From: Actinomycetes bacterium
GTDB taxonomy: Bacteria > Actinomycetota > Actinomycetes > Actinomycetales > Beutenbergiaceae
Length of the DNA stretch: 5,750 nucleotides
NCBI GenBank assembly: GCA_021793935.1
Contig: JAJYRV010000147.1
Location: 1-5,750, forward strand
Direction of reading: 5' to 3'
The notes beneath the pieces are model-generated. The model ran no database searches, was not told the DNA's origin, and saw only the letters and a list, made by a program, of their open reading frames with translations. Made by a program: the position numbers and the translations under genes. Each line of letters starts with the position of its first letter. Position 1 is the stretch's first letter. Positions 1 to 5,181 of the stretch are shown here, in pieces.

Positions 1-953
1 CCGATCTCCTCTATCGCAAGTCCGGCTCGAGCGAGAGCTTTCTCCGTTGCGGGCACTGGGCCGAGCCCCATCATCTCCGGAGCGAGAGCGGCCGCGGTGG
101 CGGTGACGACCCGCGCTCGCGGCTTCAGCTGGTATTTCTCAACGGCGGTGCGGGAGGCAAGGAGGAGGGCGGAGGAGCCGTCGTTGAGGGAGGAGGAATT
201 CCCGGCGGTGATGACGCTGCCGCCGGAGACCACGGGGCGTAGCTCCGCCAGCGCGGCGAGCGAGGTGTCGAGCCGGGGGCCTTCGTCAGCGGTGACGGCG
301 CGGGTGCCGCGGCGACCGACATCAACGGTGATGGGCAGAATCTCGGCGTCGAAATGGCCCGCCGCGATCGCACGCAGCGCCCGCTGGTGGCTTTCGTAGG
401 CGAAGCTATCGGCCTCAACCCGGGAGATCGCGTCGGTGCGGGCGACCTCTTCAGCCGTTTCTGGCATCGAGTAGGTCGCCTTATCGCGCGCCGCGAGGGC
501 GGGGTTGGTGAAGCGCCACCCGATGGAGGTGTCGAACTGGGGGCCCGGTCCCGGCCAGGGGTGAGCGGGTTTCGCTTGCACCCACGGCGCACGGGTCATA
601 GATTCCACCCCGCCCGCTACCACGACATCGGCGTCGCCGGCCCGGATCGCTTGCGCGGCCAAAGCCGCCGCGGTCATGCCCGATGCGCACAAGCGATTGA
701 CCGTGAAGGCAGGGGTTTCATCCGGGAGACCTGCGAGGAGCGCGGCCATGCGGGCAACGTTGCGGTTGTCTTCGCCCGCCTGATTCGCCGCCCCTAAGAT
801 CACCTCATCCACCGCCGCTGCCGGAAGGCCTGTCCGCGCCACAACTTCCCCCACGACGGCCGCGGCGAGATCGTCCGGACGAACCGTGGCTAGGGCGCCG
901 CCGTACCGGCCAACGGGGCTTCGCACCCCTTCAACGATGAATGCCTCGTGCAT
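1..953 (-). CDS. Thiolase, 3-oxoadipyl-CoA thiolase-like (PcaF/PaaJ type), 3' end outside window
   Basis: Cytoplasmic thiolase that would cleave a 3-oxoacyl-CoA with CoA to acetyl-CoA and a shortened acyl-CoA; the closest remembered relatives release acetyl-CoA and succinyl-CoA from 3-oxoadipyl-CoA. The reading frame is open from the ATG at 953 to the window edge (317 codons of about 400). Visible are the N-terminal segment VEGVRSPVGRYGGAL (residues 7-21), the conserved block ANQAGEDNRNVARMA (56-70), and the nucleophile motif NRLCASGM with Cys89, followed by GGVESMTRAP, a TSIGWRF segment and SMPETAEEVA. TAGNSSSLNDGSSAL is near residues 262-276. The C-terminal His and second Cys motifs lie beyond the edge. 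The GEDNRNVARMA and IGWRF motifs favour PcaF/PaaJ over FadA or biosynthetic thiolases, but substrate is inferred. ATG 953 is chosen for its strong Shine-Dalgarno; an in-frame ATG at 980 has a weaker one. It is divergent from the dehydrogenase operon. Confidence 0.9.
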   Translation of the reverse strand, partial: MHEAFIVEGVRSPVGRYGGALATVRPDDLAAAVVGEVVARTGLPAAAVDEVILGAANQAGEDNRNVARMAALLAGLPDETPAFTVNRLCASGMTAAALAAQAIRAGDADVVVAGGVESMTRAPWVQAKPAHPWPGPGPQFDTSIGWRFTNPALAARDKATYSMPETAEEVARTDAISRVEADSFAYESHQRALRAIAAGHFDAEILPITVDVGRRGTRAVTADEGPRLDTSLAALAELRPVVSGGSVITAGNSSSLNDGSSALLLASRTAVEKYQLKPRARVVTATAAALAPEMMGLGPVPATEKALARAGLAIEEI

Positions 954-960
954 CCGCGTG

Positions 961-967
961 ACCTCCT
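961..967 (-). promoter_or_regulatory. Ribosome binding site of the thiolase gene
   Basis: The minus strand reads AGGAGGT seven nucleotides before the ATG at 953. This near-perfect Shine-Dalgarno decides between that ATG and the in-frame ATG at 980, which would place this site inside the coding sequence. Confidence 0.8.
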
Positions 968-1006
968 CGTCCGCCGCCATGACCTGAGACGACAACTGCA
1001 TAAGTG

Positions 1007-1020
1007 ACCGACCGGTCGGT
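1007..1020. promoter_or_regulatory. Perfect 14-bp palindrome ACCGACCGGTCGGT, candidate TetR-family operator
   Basis: ACCGACCGGTCGGT equals its own reverse complement over all 14 bases. It lies 54 bp upstream of the thiolase start and about 250 bp upstream of the E1-alpha start. Operators of this ACCGACCGGTCGGT type are known for TetR-family repressors of fatty-acid and phenylacetate catabolism (FadR/PfmR/PaaR-like). On the minus strand a TAAAGT -10-like box at 1031-1036 would put the site just after the transcription start, where bound protein would block transcription. The palindrome is seen directly; the regulator is not in the window and its identity is inferred. Confidence 0.7.
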
Positions 1021-1030
1021 AATTGGTTCT

Positions 1031-1036
1031 ACTTTA
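1031..1036 (-). promoter_or_regulatory. Weak -10-like box for the thiolase gene
   Basis: The minus strand reads TAAAGT, four of six matches to TATAAT. A convincing -35 is missing: TTACGC, 17 bp upstream, matches only its first two bases. Transcription would start near 1024, leaving a leader of about 70 nt that contains the palindrome. The position relative to the palindrome is the main support. Confidence 0.25.
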
Positions 1037-1130
1037 GCGGAACGGCCCGGCTGGCGTAAGCGAGCTCGGGCTCCCCGCGGCCGGGGGTCGGCGCCGTCGA
1101 TGCCAGCTGTCGCGGCGCGCCAGGGGGAAC

Positions 1131-1160
1131 GAGGCAAAATGTCTTGCCAAGCAATGCCTC
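1131..1160. repeat. Nested inverted repeats, possible operator or leader RNA hairpin
   Basis: Outer arms GAGGCA (1131-1136) and TGCCTC (1155-1160) are perfectly complementary. Inside, TTGC (1144-1147) and GCAA (1151-1154) pair around a CAA loop and abut the right outer arm, so one fold has 10 base pairs with a 7-nt bulge on one side. A second, mutually exclusive pairing joins GGCAA (1133-1137) with TTGCC (1144-1148) around a 6-nt spacer. The symmetry is seen directly. It could be a two-fold protein site on DNA or a switchable RNA structure; the sequence does not decide. Confidence 0.5.
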
Positions 1161-1168
1161 TGTACGAC

Positions 1169-1200
1169 AAAAAAGACAAAAGGCCGAGAGCTTCCGCCTT
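1169..1200 (-). terminator. Terminator-like hairpin with T-rich tail, facing the thiolase
   Basis: On the minus strand AAGGC (1200-1196) pairs with GCCTT (1184-1180); inside a C/C-position mismatch, three further pairs including one G-U close a 3-nt loop. The stem runs straight into TTTTGTCTTTTTT (1181-1169). This is the layout of an intrinsic terminator for leftward transcription. No gene on this strand ends here, so it may stop antisense transcripts coming out of the dehydrogenase operon. The stem is short (five outer pairs), so activity is uncertain. Confidence 0.4.
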
Positions 1201-1268
1201 CTCGCAACAAATCTCTTGAGTTTTTGAGACGCATTGAACGCGGCGACGCTGTGACGGATCATACATTT

Positions 1269-2360
1269 ATGGATAGTTCGCAAAGGCTGCTTCCCGCAAC
1301 GGAGCCGGTGAGCCTTTTGGATCAGCACGGGATCCCGCTCTCGGCCCCGGGATACACGATGCCCGAGAATGAGCGGCTGCTGCGTGCTTTCGACGGTCTC
1401 GTCACCGCCCGCCGACTCAATGATCAGGCCTACGCGCTCGTGCGCCAGGGGCGGCTCGCGGTGTATCCCTCCTCGCACGGGCAGGAGGCTTGCCAAGTCG
1501 CGGCGGCTCAGGTGCTCAGCGATGAGGACTGGCTTTTCCCCACCTATCGCGACACCGCCTGCGTGATCGCCCGCGGGATAGATCCGATCGAGGTACTCAC
1601 CCTTTTCAAGGGGGATTGGCACACCGGCTACGACCCGAAGGCCCACAAAGTGGCACCGCAGGCGACGCCGCTTGCTACCCAGCTTCTGCACGCCGCCGGG
1701 GTCGCCCACGCCGCGACCCTGCGGGGAGAACCAACGGTGGTGATGGCGCTGTGCGGCGACGGCGCCACGAGCGAAGGAGATTTCCACGAGGCGCTCAATT
1801 TCGCGGCGGTGTTCCGCGCCCCCGTGGTCTTCTTCATCCAGAACAACGAGTATGCGATCTCGGTGCCCCTTGCCCGGCAGTCGGCGGCGCCTTCGCTCGC
1901 GCACAAGGGAATCGGCTATGGGATCCCCGGGGAGCGCGTCGACGGCAACGATATTGCCGCGCTGCTCGACGTGCTCGGCGGAGCAGTCGAACGCGCCCGC
2001 GCCGGCGAGGGGCCACAGCTGGTGGAGGCGCACACCTACCGAATGCAGGCCCACACGAACGCCGACGACGAAACCCGGTACCGCGACCCGAGCGAGGTTG
2101 CGGAATGGGAACCCAAAGACCCGCTGCGCCGGGCGGAGACCTACCTGCGTACTCAAGGCGCACTCGATGACGCGATGCTTGAGCGGTTTCGGGAGGAGGC
2201 GGAGGCCGTCGCCGCCCGGATGCGGGAGATCCTCAACCAGGAGCCGCCCCGCGACCCGAGCGCGCTGTTCGCACACGTGTATTCCGAGCCGACCCAGCAA
2301 CTGCGCGCCCAGTATGAACTTCTGCGCGAGGAACTGCAGCGCGAGGAGGTGACGGTGTGA
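1269..2360 (+). CDS. bkdA: Branched-chain 2-oxoacid dehydrogenase E1 component, alpha subunit
   Basis: Thiamine-diphosphate-dependent decarboxylating subunit; with E1-beta it decarboxylates a 2-oxoacid and reductively acylates the lipoyl group of E2. The 363-residue protein matches the length of BCKDH E1-alpha. The ThDP/Mg motif begins at GDGATSEGD (residues 163-171) and ends at QNNEYAIS with Asn192-Asn193. Also visible are SSHGQEA (69-75), FPTYRD (90-95), and TYRMQAHTNADDETRYR (256-272), the conserved active-site loop region. The overall pattern follows mycobacterial BkdA (Rv2497c, shown to be BCKDH although once annotated PdhA). The start is uncertain: ATG 1269, GTG 1251 and TTG 1224 are in frame and none has a good Shine-Dalgarno. 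ATG 1269 fits family length best. The stop overlaps the E1-beta start by 4 nt. Exact substrate is inferred from family. Confidence 0.93.
   Translation: MDSSQRLLPATEPVSLLDQHGIPLSAPGYTMPENERLLRAFDGLVTARRLNDQAYALVRQGRLAVYPSSHGQEACQVAAAQVLSDEDWLFPTYRDTACVIARGIDPIEVLTLFKGDWHTGYDPKAHKVAPQATPLATQLLHAAGVAHAATLRGEPTVVMALCGDGATSEGDFHEALNFAAVFRAPVVFFIQNNEYAISVPLARQSAAPSLAHKGIGYGIPGERVDGNDIAALLDVLGGAVERARAGEGPQLVEAHTYRMQAHTNADDETRYRDPSEVAEWEPKDPLRRAETYLRTQGALDDAMLERFREEAEAVAARMREILNQEPPRDPSALFAHVYSEPTQQLRAQYELLREELQREEVTV
2344..2350 (+). promoter_or_regulatory. Ribosome binding site of the E1-beta gene
   Basis: AGGAGGT lies within the last codons of the E1-alpha gene, six nucleotides before the GTG at 2357. 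It fixes that GTG as the start and, with the overlapping stop, points to translational coupling. Confidence 0.85.
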
Positions 2361-3391
2361 CGACGCTCGACTCTCCCCTGGAATCACGCCCGCCGCGAGC
2401 ACAGGAGCACGAAAAGCTCACGATGGTGCAAGCGCTCAACCGCGCGCTCGACGACGCGATGGCCGCTGATGAGCGGGTGCTGATGTTCGGCGAAGACGTC
2501 GGTCCCCTCGGAGGGGTGTTCCGGGTGACGGATGGTCTGACGGCGAAATACGGCGAGGACCGCTGCTTCGATACGCCACTCGCAGAATCGGGCATCGTCG
2601 GGTTCGCGGTCGGGTTGGCGATGAACGGCATGCGCCCCGTGGTGGAGATGCAGTTCGATGCCTTCGCTTATCCCGCGTTCGAGCAGATCGTCAGCCACGT
2701 GGCAAAGCTGCGCAACCGCACCCGCGGCGAGGTCGAACTTCCGCTCGTCATCCGCATTCCCTACGGGGGCGGGATCGGCGGCGTGGAGCACCACAGCGAT
2801 TCGTCCGAAAGCTATTACGCCCATACCCCCGGCCTGCATGTTCTCGCCCCGGCGACGCCCCAGGACGCCTACACGATGCTGCGCGAAGCGATCGACTCTC
2901 CCGATCCCACTGTGTTCTTAGAGCCGAAGAAACTGTACTGGGCGAAGGAGGAAGTGGCCCTCGGTGCCGCCTCCGAGCCCGTGATCGGGCGGGCCCTCAT
3001 CCGCAGAGGCGGCGCTGACGCGACGATCATCGCCTACGGCCCCTCCGTTCCAGTCGCCCTCGACGCCGCGGACGTCGCCGCGAGTGAGGGCCGGCACCTG
3101 CAGGTTGTTGATCTGCGCTCCATCGTTCCGTTCGACGCCGAAACCGTTTTCAGCGCCGTGCGTTCCACCGGTCGGGCGGTCGTCGTTGCCGAAGCGCCCG
3201 GGTTCGCGAGCGTCTCCTCGGAGATTGCCGCGCAGATCGGTGAACACTGCTTCCATTCCCTCGCCGCGCCGGTGCGGCGAGTCACCGGCTTCGACATCCC
3301 GTTCCCGCCGCCCCACCTCGAACAGTTCACCCTTCCCTCCGTGGATCGGATCCTCGATGCGGTGGATGCTCTGCAATGGGAGGACGCGTGA
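2357..3391 (+). CDS. bkdB: Branched-chain 2-oxoacid dehydrogenase E1 component, beta subunit
   Basis: Partner of E1-alpha in the alpha2beta2 heterotetramer; it contributes to the ThDP site and binds the E2 subunit-binding domain. The 344-residue length is normal for the family. The pyrimidine-binding domain has FGEDVGPLGGVFRVTDGL (residues 44-61), DTPLAESGI (72-80; Glu77 is the expected cofactor-activating glutamate) and EMQFDAFAYPAFEQI (97-111). GGVEHHSDSSESYYAHTPGL (141-160) holds the active-site histidine region, and FLEPKKLYW follows. The transketolase C-terminal domain starts near residue 205 and includes VVDLRSIVPFD. The HHSDSSESY pattern is that of mycobacterial BkdB (Rv2496c) rather than typical pyruvate dehydrogenase. 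The GTG start overlaps the upstream TGA (GTGTGA), and the stop overlaps the E2 start (GTGA). A rare TTA codon occurs at 2918-2920. Confidence 0.94.
   Translation: MTTLDSPLESRPPRAQEHEKLTMVQALNRALDDAMAADERVLMFGEDVGPLGGVFRVTDGLTAKYGEDRCFDTPLAESGIVGFAVGLAMNGMRPVVEMQFDAFAYPAFEQIVSHVAKLRNRTRGEVELPLVIRIPYGGGIGGVEHHSDSSESYYAHTPGLHVLAPATPQDAYTMLREAIDSPDPTVFLEPKKLYWAKEEVALGAASEPVIGRALIRRGGADATIIAYGPSVPVALDAADVAASEGRHLQVVDLRSIVPFDAETVFSAVRSTGRAVVVAEAPGFASVSSEIAAQIGEHCFHSLAAPVRRVTGFDIPFPPPHLEQFTLPSVDRILDAVDALQWEDA
3378..3383 (+). promoter_or_regulatory. Ribosome binding site of the E2 gene
   Basis: GGGAGG lies four nucleotides before the GTG at 3388. It overlaps the in-frame ATG at 3376, so that ATG cannot use it; this supports GTG 3388 as the start. 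Confidence 0.75.
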
Positions 3392-4623
3392 GCGAGCAGG
3401 TATTTGTCCTTCCCGACCTCGGCGAAGGGCTGGCGGATGCGGACATCGTCAACTGGCTCATCGACGTCGGCGACGCCGTCGCCGTCGACCAGCCGATCGT
3501 CGAAGTGGAGACGGCGAAAACCACCCTGGAAGTGCCCTCCCCCTATGCCGGCACCGTTACCCAGCTGCACGTGAACGCGGGGGAGACCCTCGCCGTCGGC
3601 AAACCCCTCGTTACCGTCACCACCCGTGCGGATCCGGCCCATGCTGCCGCCGAGCGTTACCGCGAGGAGGAGCGGGCAGGGTCGGGCAGTGTGCTCGTCG
3701 GCTATGGAACCGCGGACACCGGGGTACGTCGGCGCCGGCGCCGGCCCCGGTCCGTGCCACGCCCGGCGCGGACGCCGCAGGCGGTACCGCTCGTCATCTC
3801 CCCGATCGTGCGGAAACTCGCCCGCGAGAATGGCCTGGACCTCACCGGCATCACCCCGAGCGGTGCGGGCGGAGTGATCACCCGCAGGGACGTGGAGCGC
3901 GCGCTCGCCGGTGCTCCCGTAGCCACCCCCGCCGTGAGCGGAGCCCGGCGCGTCCCGCTCACGAATTTCCGGAAGGCCTCGGCAGCAGCGCTCAGCCGGA
4001 GCCGGAGCGAGATCCCCGAAGCAACGGTGTGGGTCGACGTCGACGCGACGGCGCTGTGGGAGTTGCGGGAATCCACGCGCGAAAGCGGCGGGCCCGGCCT
4101 CATTTCCTACATCGCGAGGTTCGTCGTCGCGGCGCTCAAGGCCTATCCTGTGCTCAACTCCCGGCTCGATACCGAGCGCGAGGAGATCGTCGAATACGAG
4201 CACATCAATCTCGGGATCGCCGTCCAGGGGGAACGGGGCCTCCTCGTCCCCTCCGTCGAGGATGCCCACACCCTGACCACCGCCGAACTGCATGAGGCGA
4301 TCCGCGAGGTGAGCCAGCGCGCCCGAGCGGGGAGGGTGAGCGGGGAGGAACTCGAGCGGGGCACGTTCACCCTCAACAACTACGGTTCCTTCCGGGTCGA
4401 TGGCAGCGCTGCGATCATCAACCACCCGCAGGTGGCGATCCTCGGTCTCGGCCGGATCATCGACCGCCCTTGGGTCGTGCAGGGGCAGATCGTGCCGCGA
4501 AAGATCGCGCAGATGTCCTTCGTTTTTGACCATCGCGTGTGTGATGGAGCGACGGCGGCGGGGTTCATGCGGCACGTTGCCGACGCGATTGAAAATCCCG
4601 CCACCGCGATCGCGCAGATGTGA
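3388..4623 (+). CDS. bkdC: Branched-chain 2-oxoacid dehydrogenase E2 component (dihydrolipoyl acyltransferase)
   Basis: Core of the complex: its lipoyl arm carries the acyl group from E1 and the catalytic domain transfers it to CoA. The 411-residue protein has one lipoyl domain (residues 2-78) with ETAKTTLEVPSP and Lys44 as the lipoylated residue. A linker spans 79-134, including the SVLVGYGT segment typical of actinobacterial BkdC. The E1/E3-binding domain (about 134-172) reads ISPIVRKLAREN and GAGGVITRRDVERAL. The catalytic domain (about 185-411) ends with FDHRVCDG, His382 and Asp386 being the CAT-like active-site pair. NHPQVAILGLG is also conserved. An unusual feature is a run of six arginines at 114-119. 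GTG 3388 is preferred over ATG 3376 because of its Shine-Dalgarno and four-nucleotide overlap with the E1-beta stop. No E3 gene follows. BCKDH assignment rests on the E1 partners and BkdC likeness. Confidence 0.94.
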   Translation: MSEQVFVLPDLGEGLADADIVNWLIDVGDAVAVDQPIVEVETAKTTLEVPSPYAGTVTQLHVNAGETLAVGKPLVTVTTRADPAHAAAERYREEERAGSGSVLVGYGTADTGVRRRRRRPRSVPRPARTPQAVPLVISPIVRKLARENGLDLTGITPSGAGGVITRRDVERALAGAPVATPAVSGARRVPLTNFRKASAAALSRSRSEIPEATVWVDVDATALWELRESTRESGGPGLISYIARFVVAALKAYPVLNSRLDTEREEIVEYEHINLGIAVQGERGLLVPSVEDAHTLTTAELHEAIREVSQRARAGRVSGEELERGTFTLNNYGSFRVDGSAAIINHPQVAILGLGRIIDRPWVVQGQIVPRKIAQMSFVFDHRVCDGATAAGFMRHVADAIENPATAIAQM

Positions 4624-4669
4624 GGCGGCACCGGCAGCGAGCCCCGGGATCTTCTAGGGCGGCTCCGCC
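4624..4669. terminator. Possible bidirectional stem-loop at a convergent gene junction
   Basis: Between the E2 stop and the regulator's stop, AGCC (4640-4643) pairs with GGCT (4661-4664), extended by CC (4644-4645) with GG (4658-4659) across a one-base bulge. GGCGG (4624-4628) could also pair with CCGCC (4665-4669). There is no T tract on either strand, so this is at best a weak or factor-dependent terminator. Part of it lies within the end of the regulator gene. Confidence 0.3.
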
Positions 4670-5121
4670 GCAATCGGATCCGGCTCCAACGCGGGCTCGT
4701 CGAAGACGAGGAGGGTGCGGGTGTTGATCACTCCGGGCATGCCTTGGATCTGCTCGAGCACGATGCGTCGAAGATCGGCGTTGTCCTTCGCGCGGACGTG
4801 CATGATGACATCGAATTCCCCGCCGACGAGAGCGATGTGCGATACGCCGGGAAGTTTGCGCAGCGACTCCCGAACGTTGCGCCACTGCACTTGAGTGATG
4901 TTCAGCGTGATGTAGGCCGATGTGCCCAGCCCGAGCAGTTCCGGGTCCACCTCGGCCCGGAAACCGCGAAGCACCCCCGAATCCAGGAGTCGGCGCACCC
5001 GTGTGTAGGCGTTCGCGCGGGAGATGTGGAGTTTCTCAGCGAGCGCGCGGATCGACATTCTCCCGTCACGGCGCAGTTCGTCAATGATTTGACGGTCACG
5101 ATCGTCAATCTGCTCGGCCAA
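4654..5121 (-). CDS. Lrp/AsnC-family transcriptional regulator
   Basis: DNA-binding regulator that usually senses an amino acid or related metabolite and acts as a dimer or octamer. With the TTG start the protein has 155 residues, normal for the family. The N-terminal helix-turn-helix covers IDDRDRQIIDELRRDGR (residues 5-21) and MSIRALAEKLHISRANAYTR (22-41), followed by the wing VLRGFRAEVDPELLG. The C-terminal RAM ligand-binding domain includes GVSHIALVGGEFDVIMHVRA (92-111) and MPGVINTRTLLVFDE (128-142). The start is a choice: TTG 5121 has AAAGGTGAG just upstream at good spacing, whereas GTG 5130 overlaps that site and would give 158 residues. Lrp-type BkdR proteins control branched-chain oxoacid dehydrogenase operons in other bacteria, so the convergent operon is a likely target, but that is inferred from position. 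Confidence 0.92.
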   Translation of the reverse strand: MAEQIDDRDRQIIDELRRDGRMSIRALAEKLHISRANAYTRVRRLLDSGVLRGFRAEVDPELLGLGTSAYITLNITQVQWRNVRESLRKLPGVSHIALVGGEFDVIMHVRAKDNADLRRIVLEQIQGMPGVINTRTLLVFDEPALEPDPIAAEPP

Positions 5122-5125
5122 GTTT

Positions 5126-5134
5126 CTCACCTTT
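5126..5134 (-). promoter_or_regulatory. Ribosome binding site that decides the regulator's start
   Basis: The minus strand reads AAAGGTGAG, six contiguous bases of which (AGGTGA) fit the anti-Shine-Dalgarno consensus. It precedes TTG 5121 by four nucleotides and contains the alternative GTG at 5128-5130, which it therefore cannot serve. If GTG 5130 is used, the message would be without a Shine-Dalgarno, possibly leaderless. Confidence 0.55.
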
Positions 5135-5162
5135 AAGAACGCATTCGGGGCTGGTGCTTGCC

Positions 5163-5181
5163 AGGCTACTAGCGGCAGCCT
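5163..5181 (-). other. Small inverted repeat at the end of the ABC transporter gene
   Basis: AGGCT (5163-5167) and AGCCT (5177-5181) are perfect inverted arms around a 9-nt loop and overlap the TAG stop at 5180-5182. No T run follows on the minus strand. It could be a weak transcript end between the transporter and regulator genes, or chance. The 58-nt space between the transporter stop and TTG 5121 otherwise shows no clear promoter. Confidence 0.2.

Larger units (their letters stand above)
954..1268. other. Divergent intergenic regulatory region, 315 bp
   Basis: No credible gene is visible here; open frames crossing it on the minus strand are antisense to E1-alpha and show no protein-like composition. 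It should hold the promoters for the leftward thiolase and the rightward dehydrogenase operon. The left part is G+C rich with the 14-bp palindrome. The segment from about 1131 to 1268 is clearly richer in A+T than the flanking genes, has an A-rich stretch at 1169-1180, and carries inverted repeats. A rightward -35-like TTGCCA (1144-1149, five of six matches) sits in the repeat block, but no good -10 follows at 16-18 bp. Confidence 0.75.

Noticed and set aside
354..797. Plus-strand open frame opposite the thiolase
   Set aside because: The minus strand here encodes conserved thiolase motifs including the catalytic cysteine; the plus frame has no family features.
1029..2402. Long minus-strand open frame (457 codons) opposite the E1-alpha gene
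   Set aside because: It mirrors the E1-alpha gene in a G+C-rich genome, its predicted protein is low in recognisable motifs and extends through the regulatory region. The plus strand carries unmistakable E1-alpha motifs.
2918..2920. Rare TTA codon in E1-beta (another in the thiolase at 795-797 on the minus strand)
   Set aside because: In Streptomyces TTA can imply bldA control, but nothing else suggests that genus, and two isolated codons are weak evidence.
3167..3180. Second partial copy of the operator motif (ACCGGTCGGGCGGT)
   Set aside because: It is imperfect, lies well inside the E1-beta coding sequence, and encodes ordinary residues (TGRAV); likely chance in G+C-rich DNA.
3376..3378. 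ATG at 3376 as E2 start
   Set aside because: It overlaps the Shine-Dalgarno that serves GTG 3388 and adds four residues (MGGR) not expected before the lipoyl domain.
3034..4575. Minus-strand open frame of 513 codons opposite E1-beta and E2
   Set aside because: Shadow of the E1-beta and E2 genes; composition is Arg/Gly/Pro-rich and it spans two well-supported genes on the other strand.
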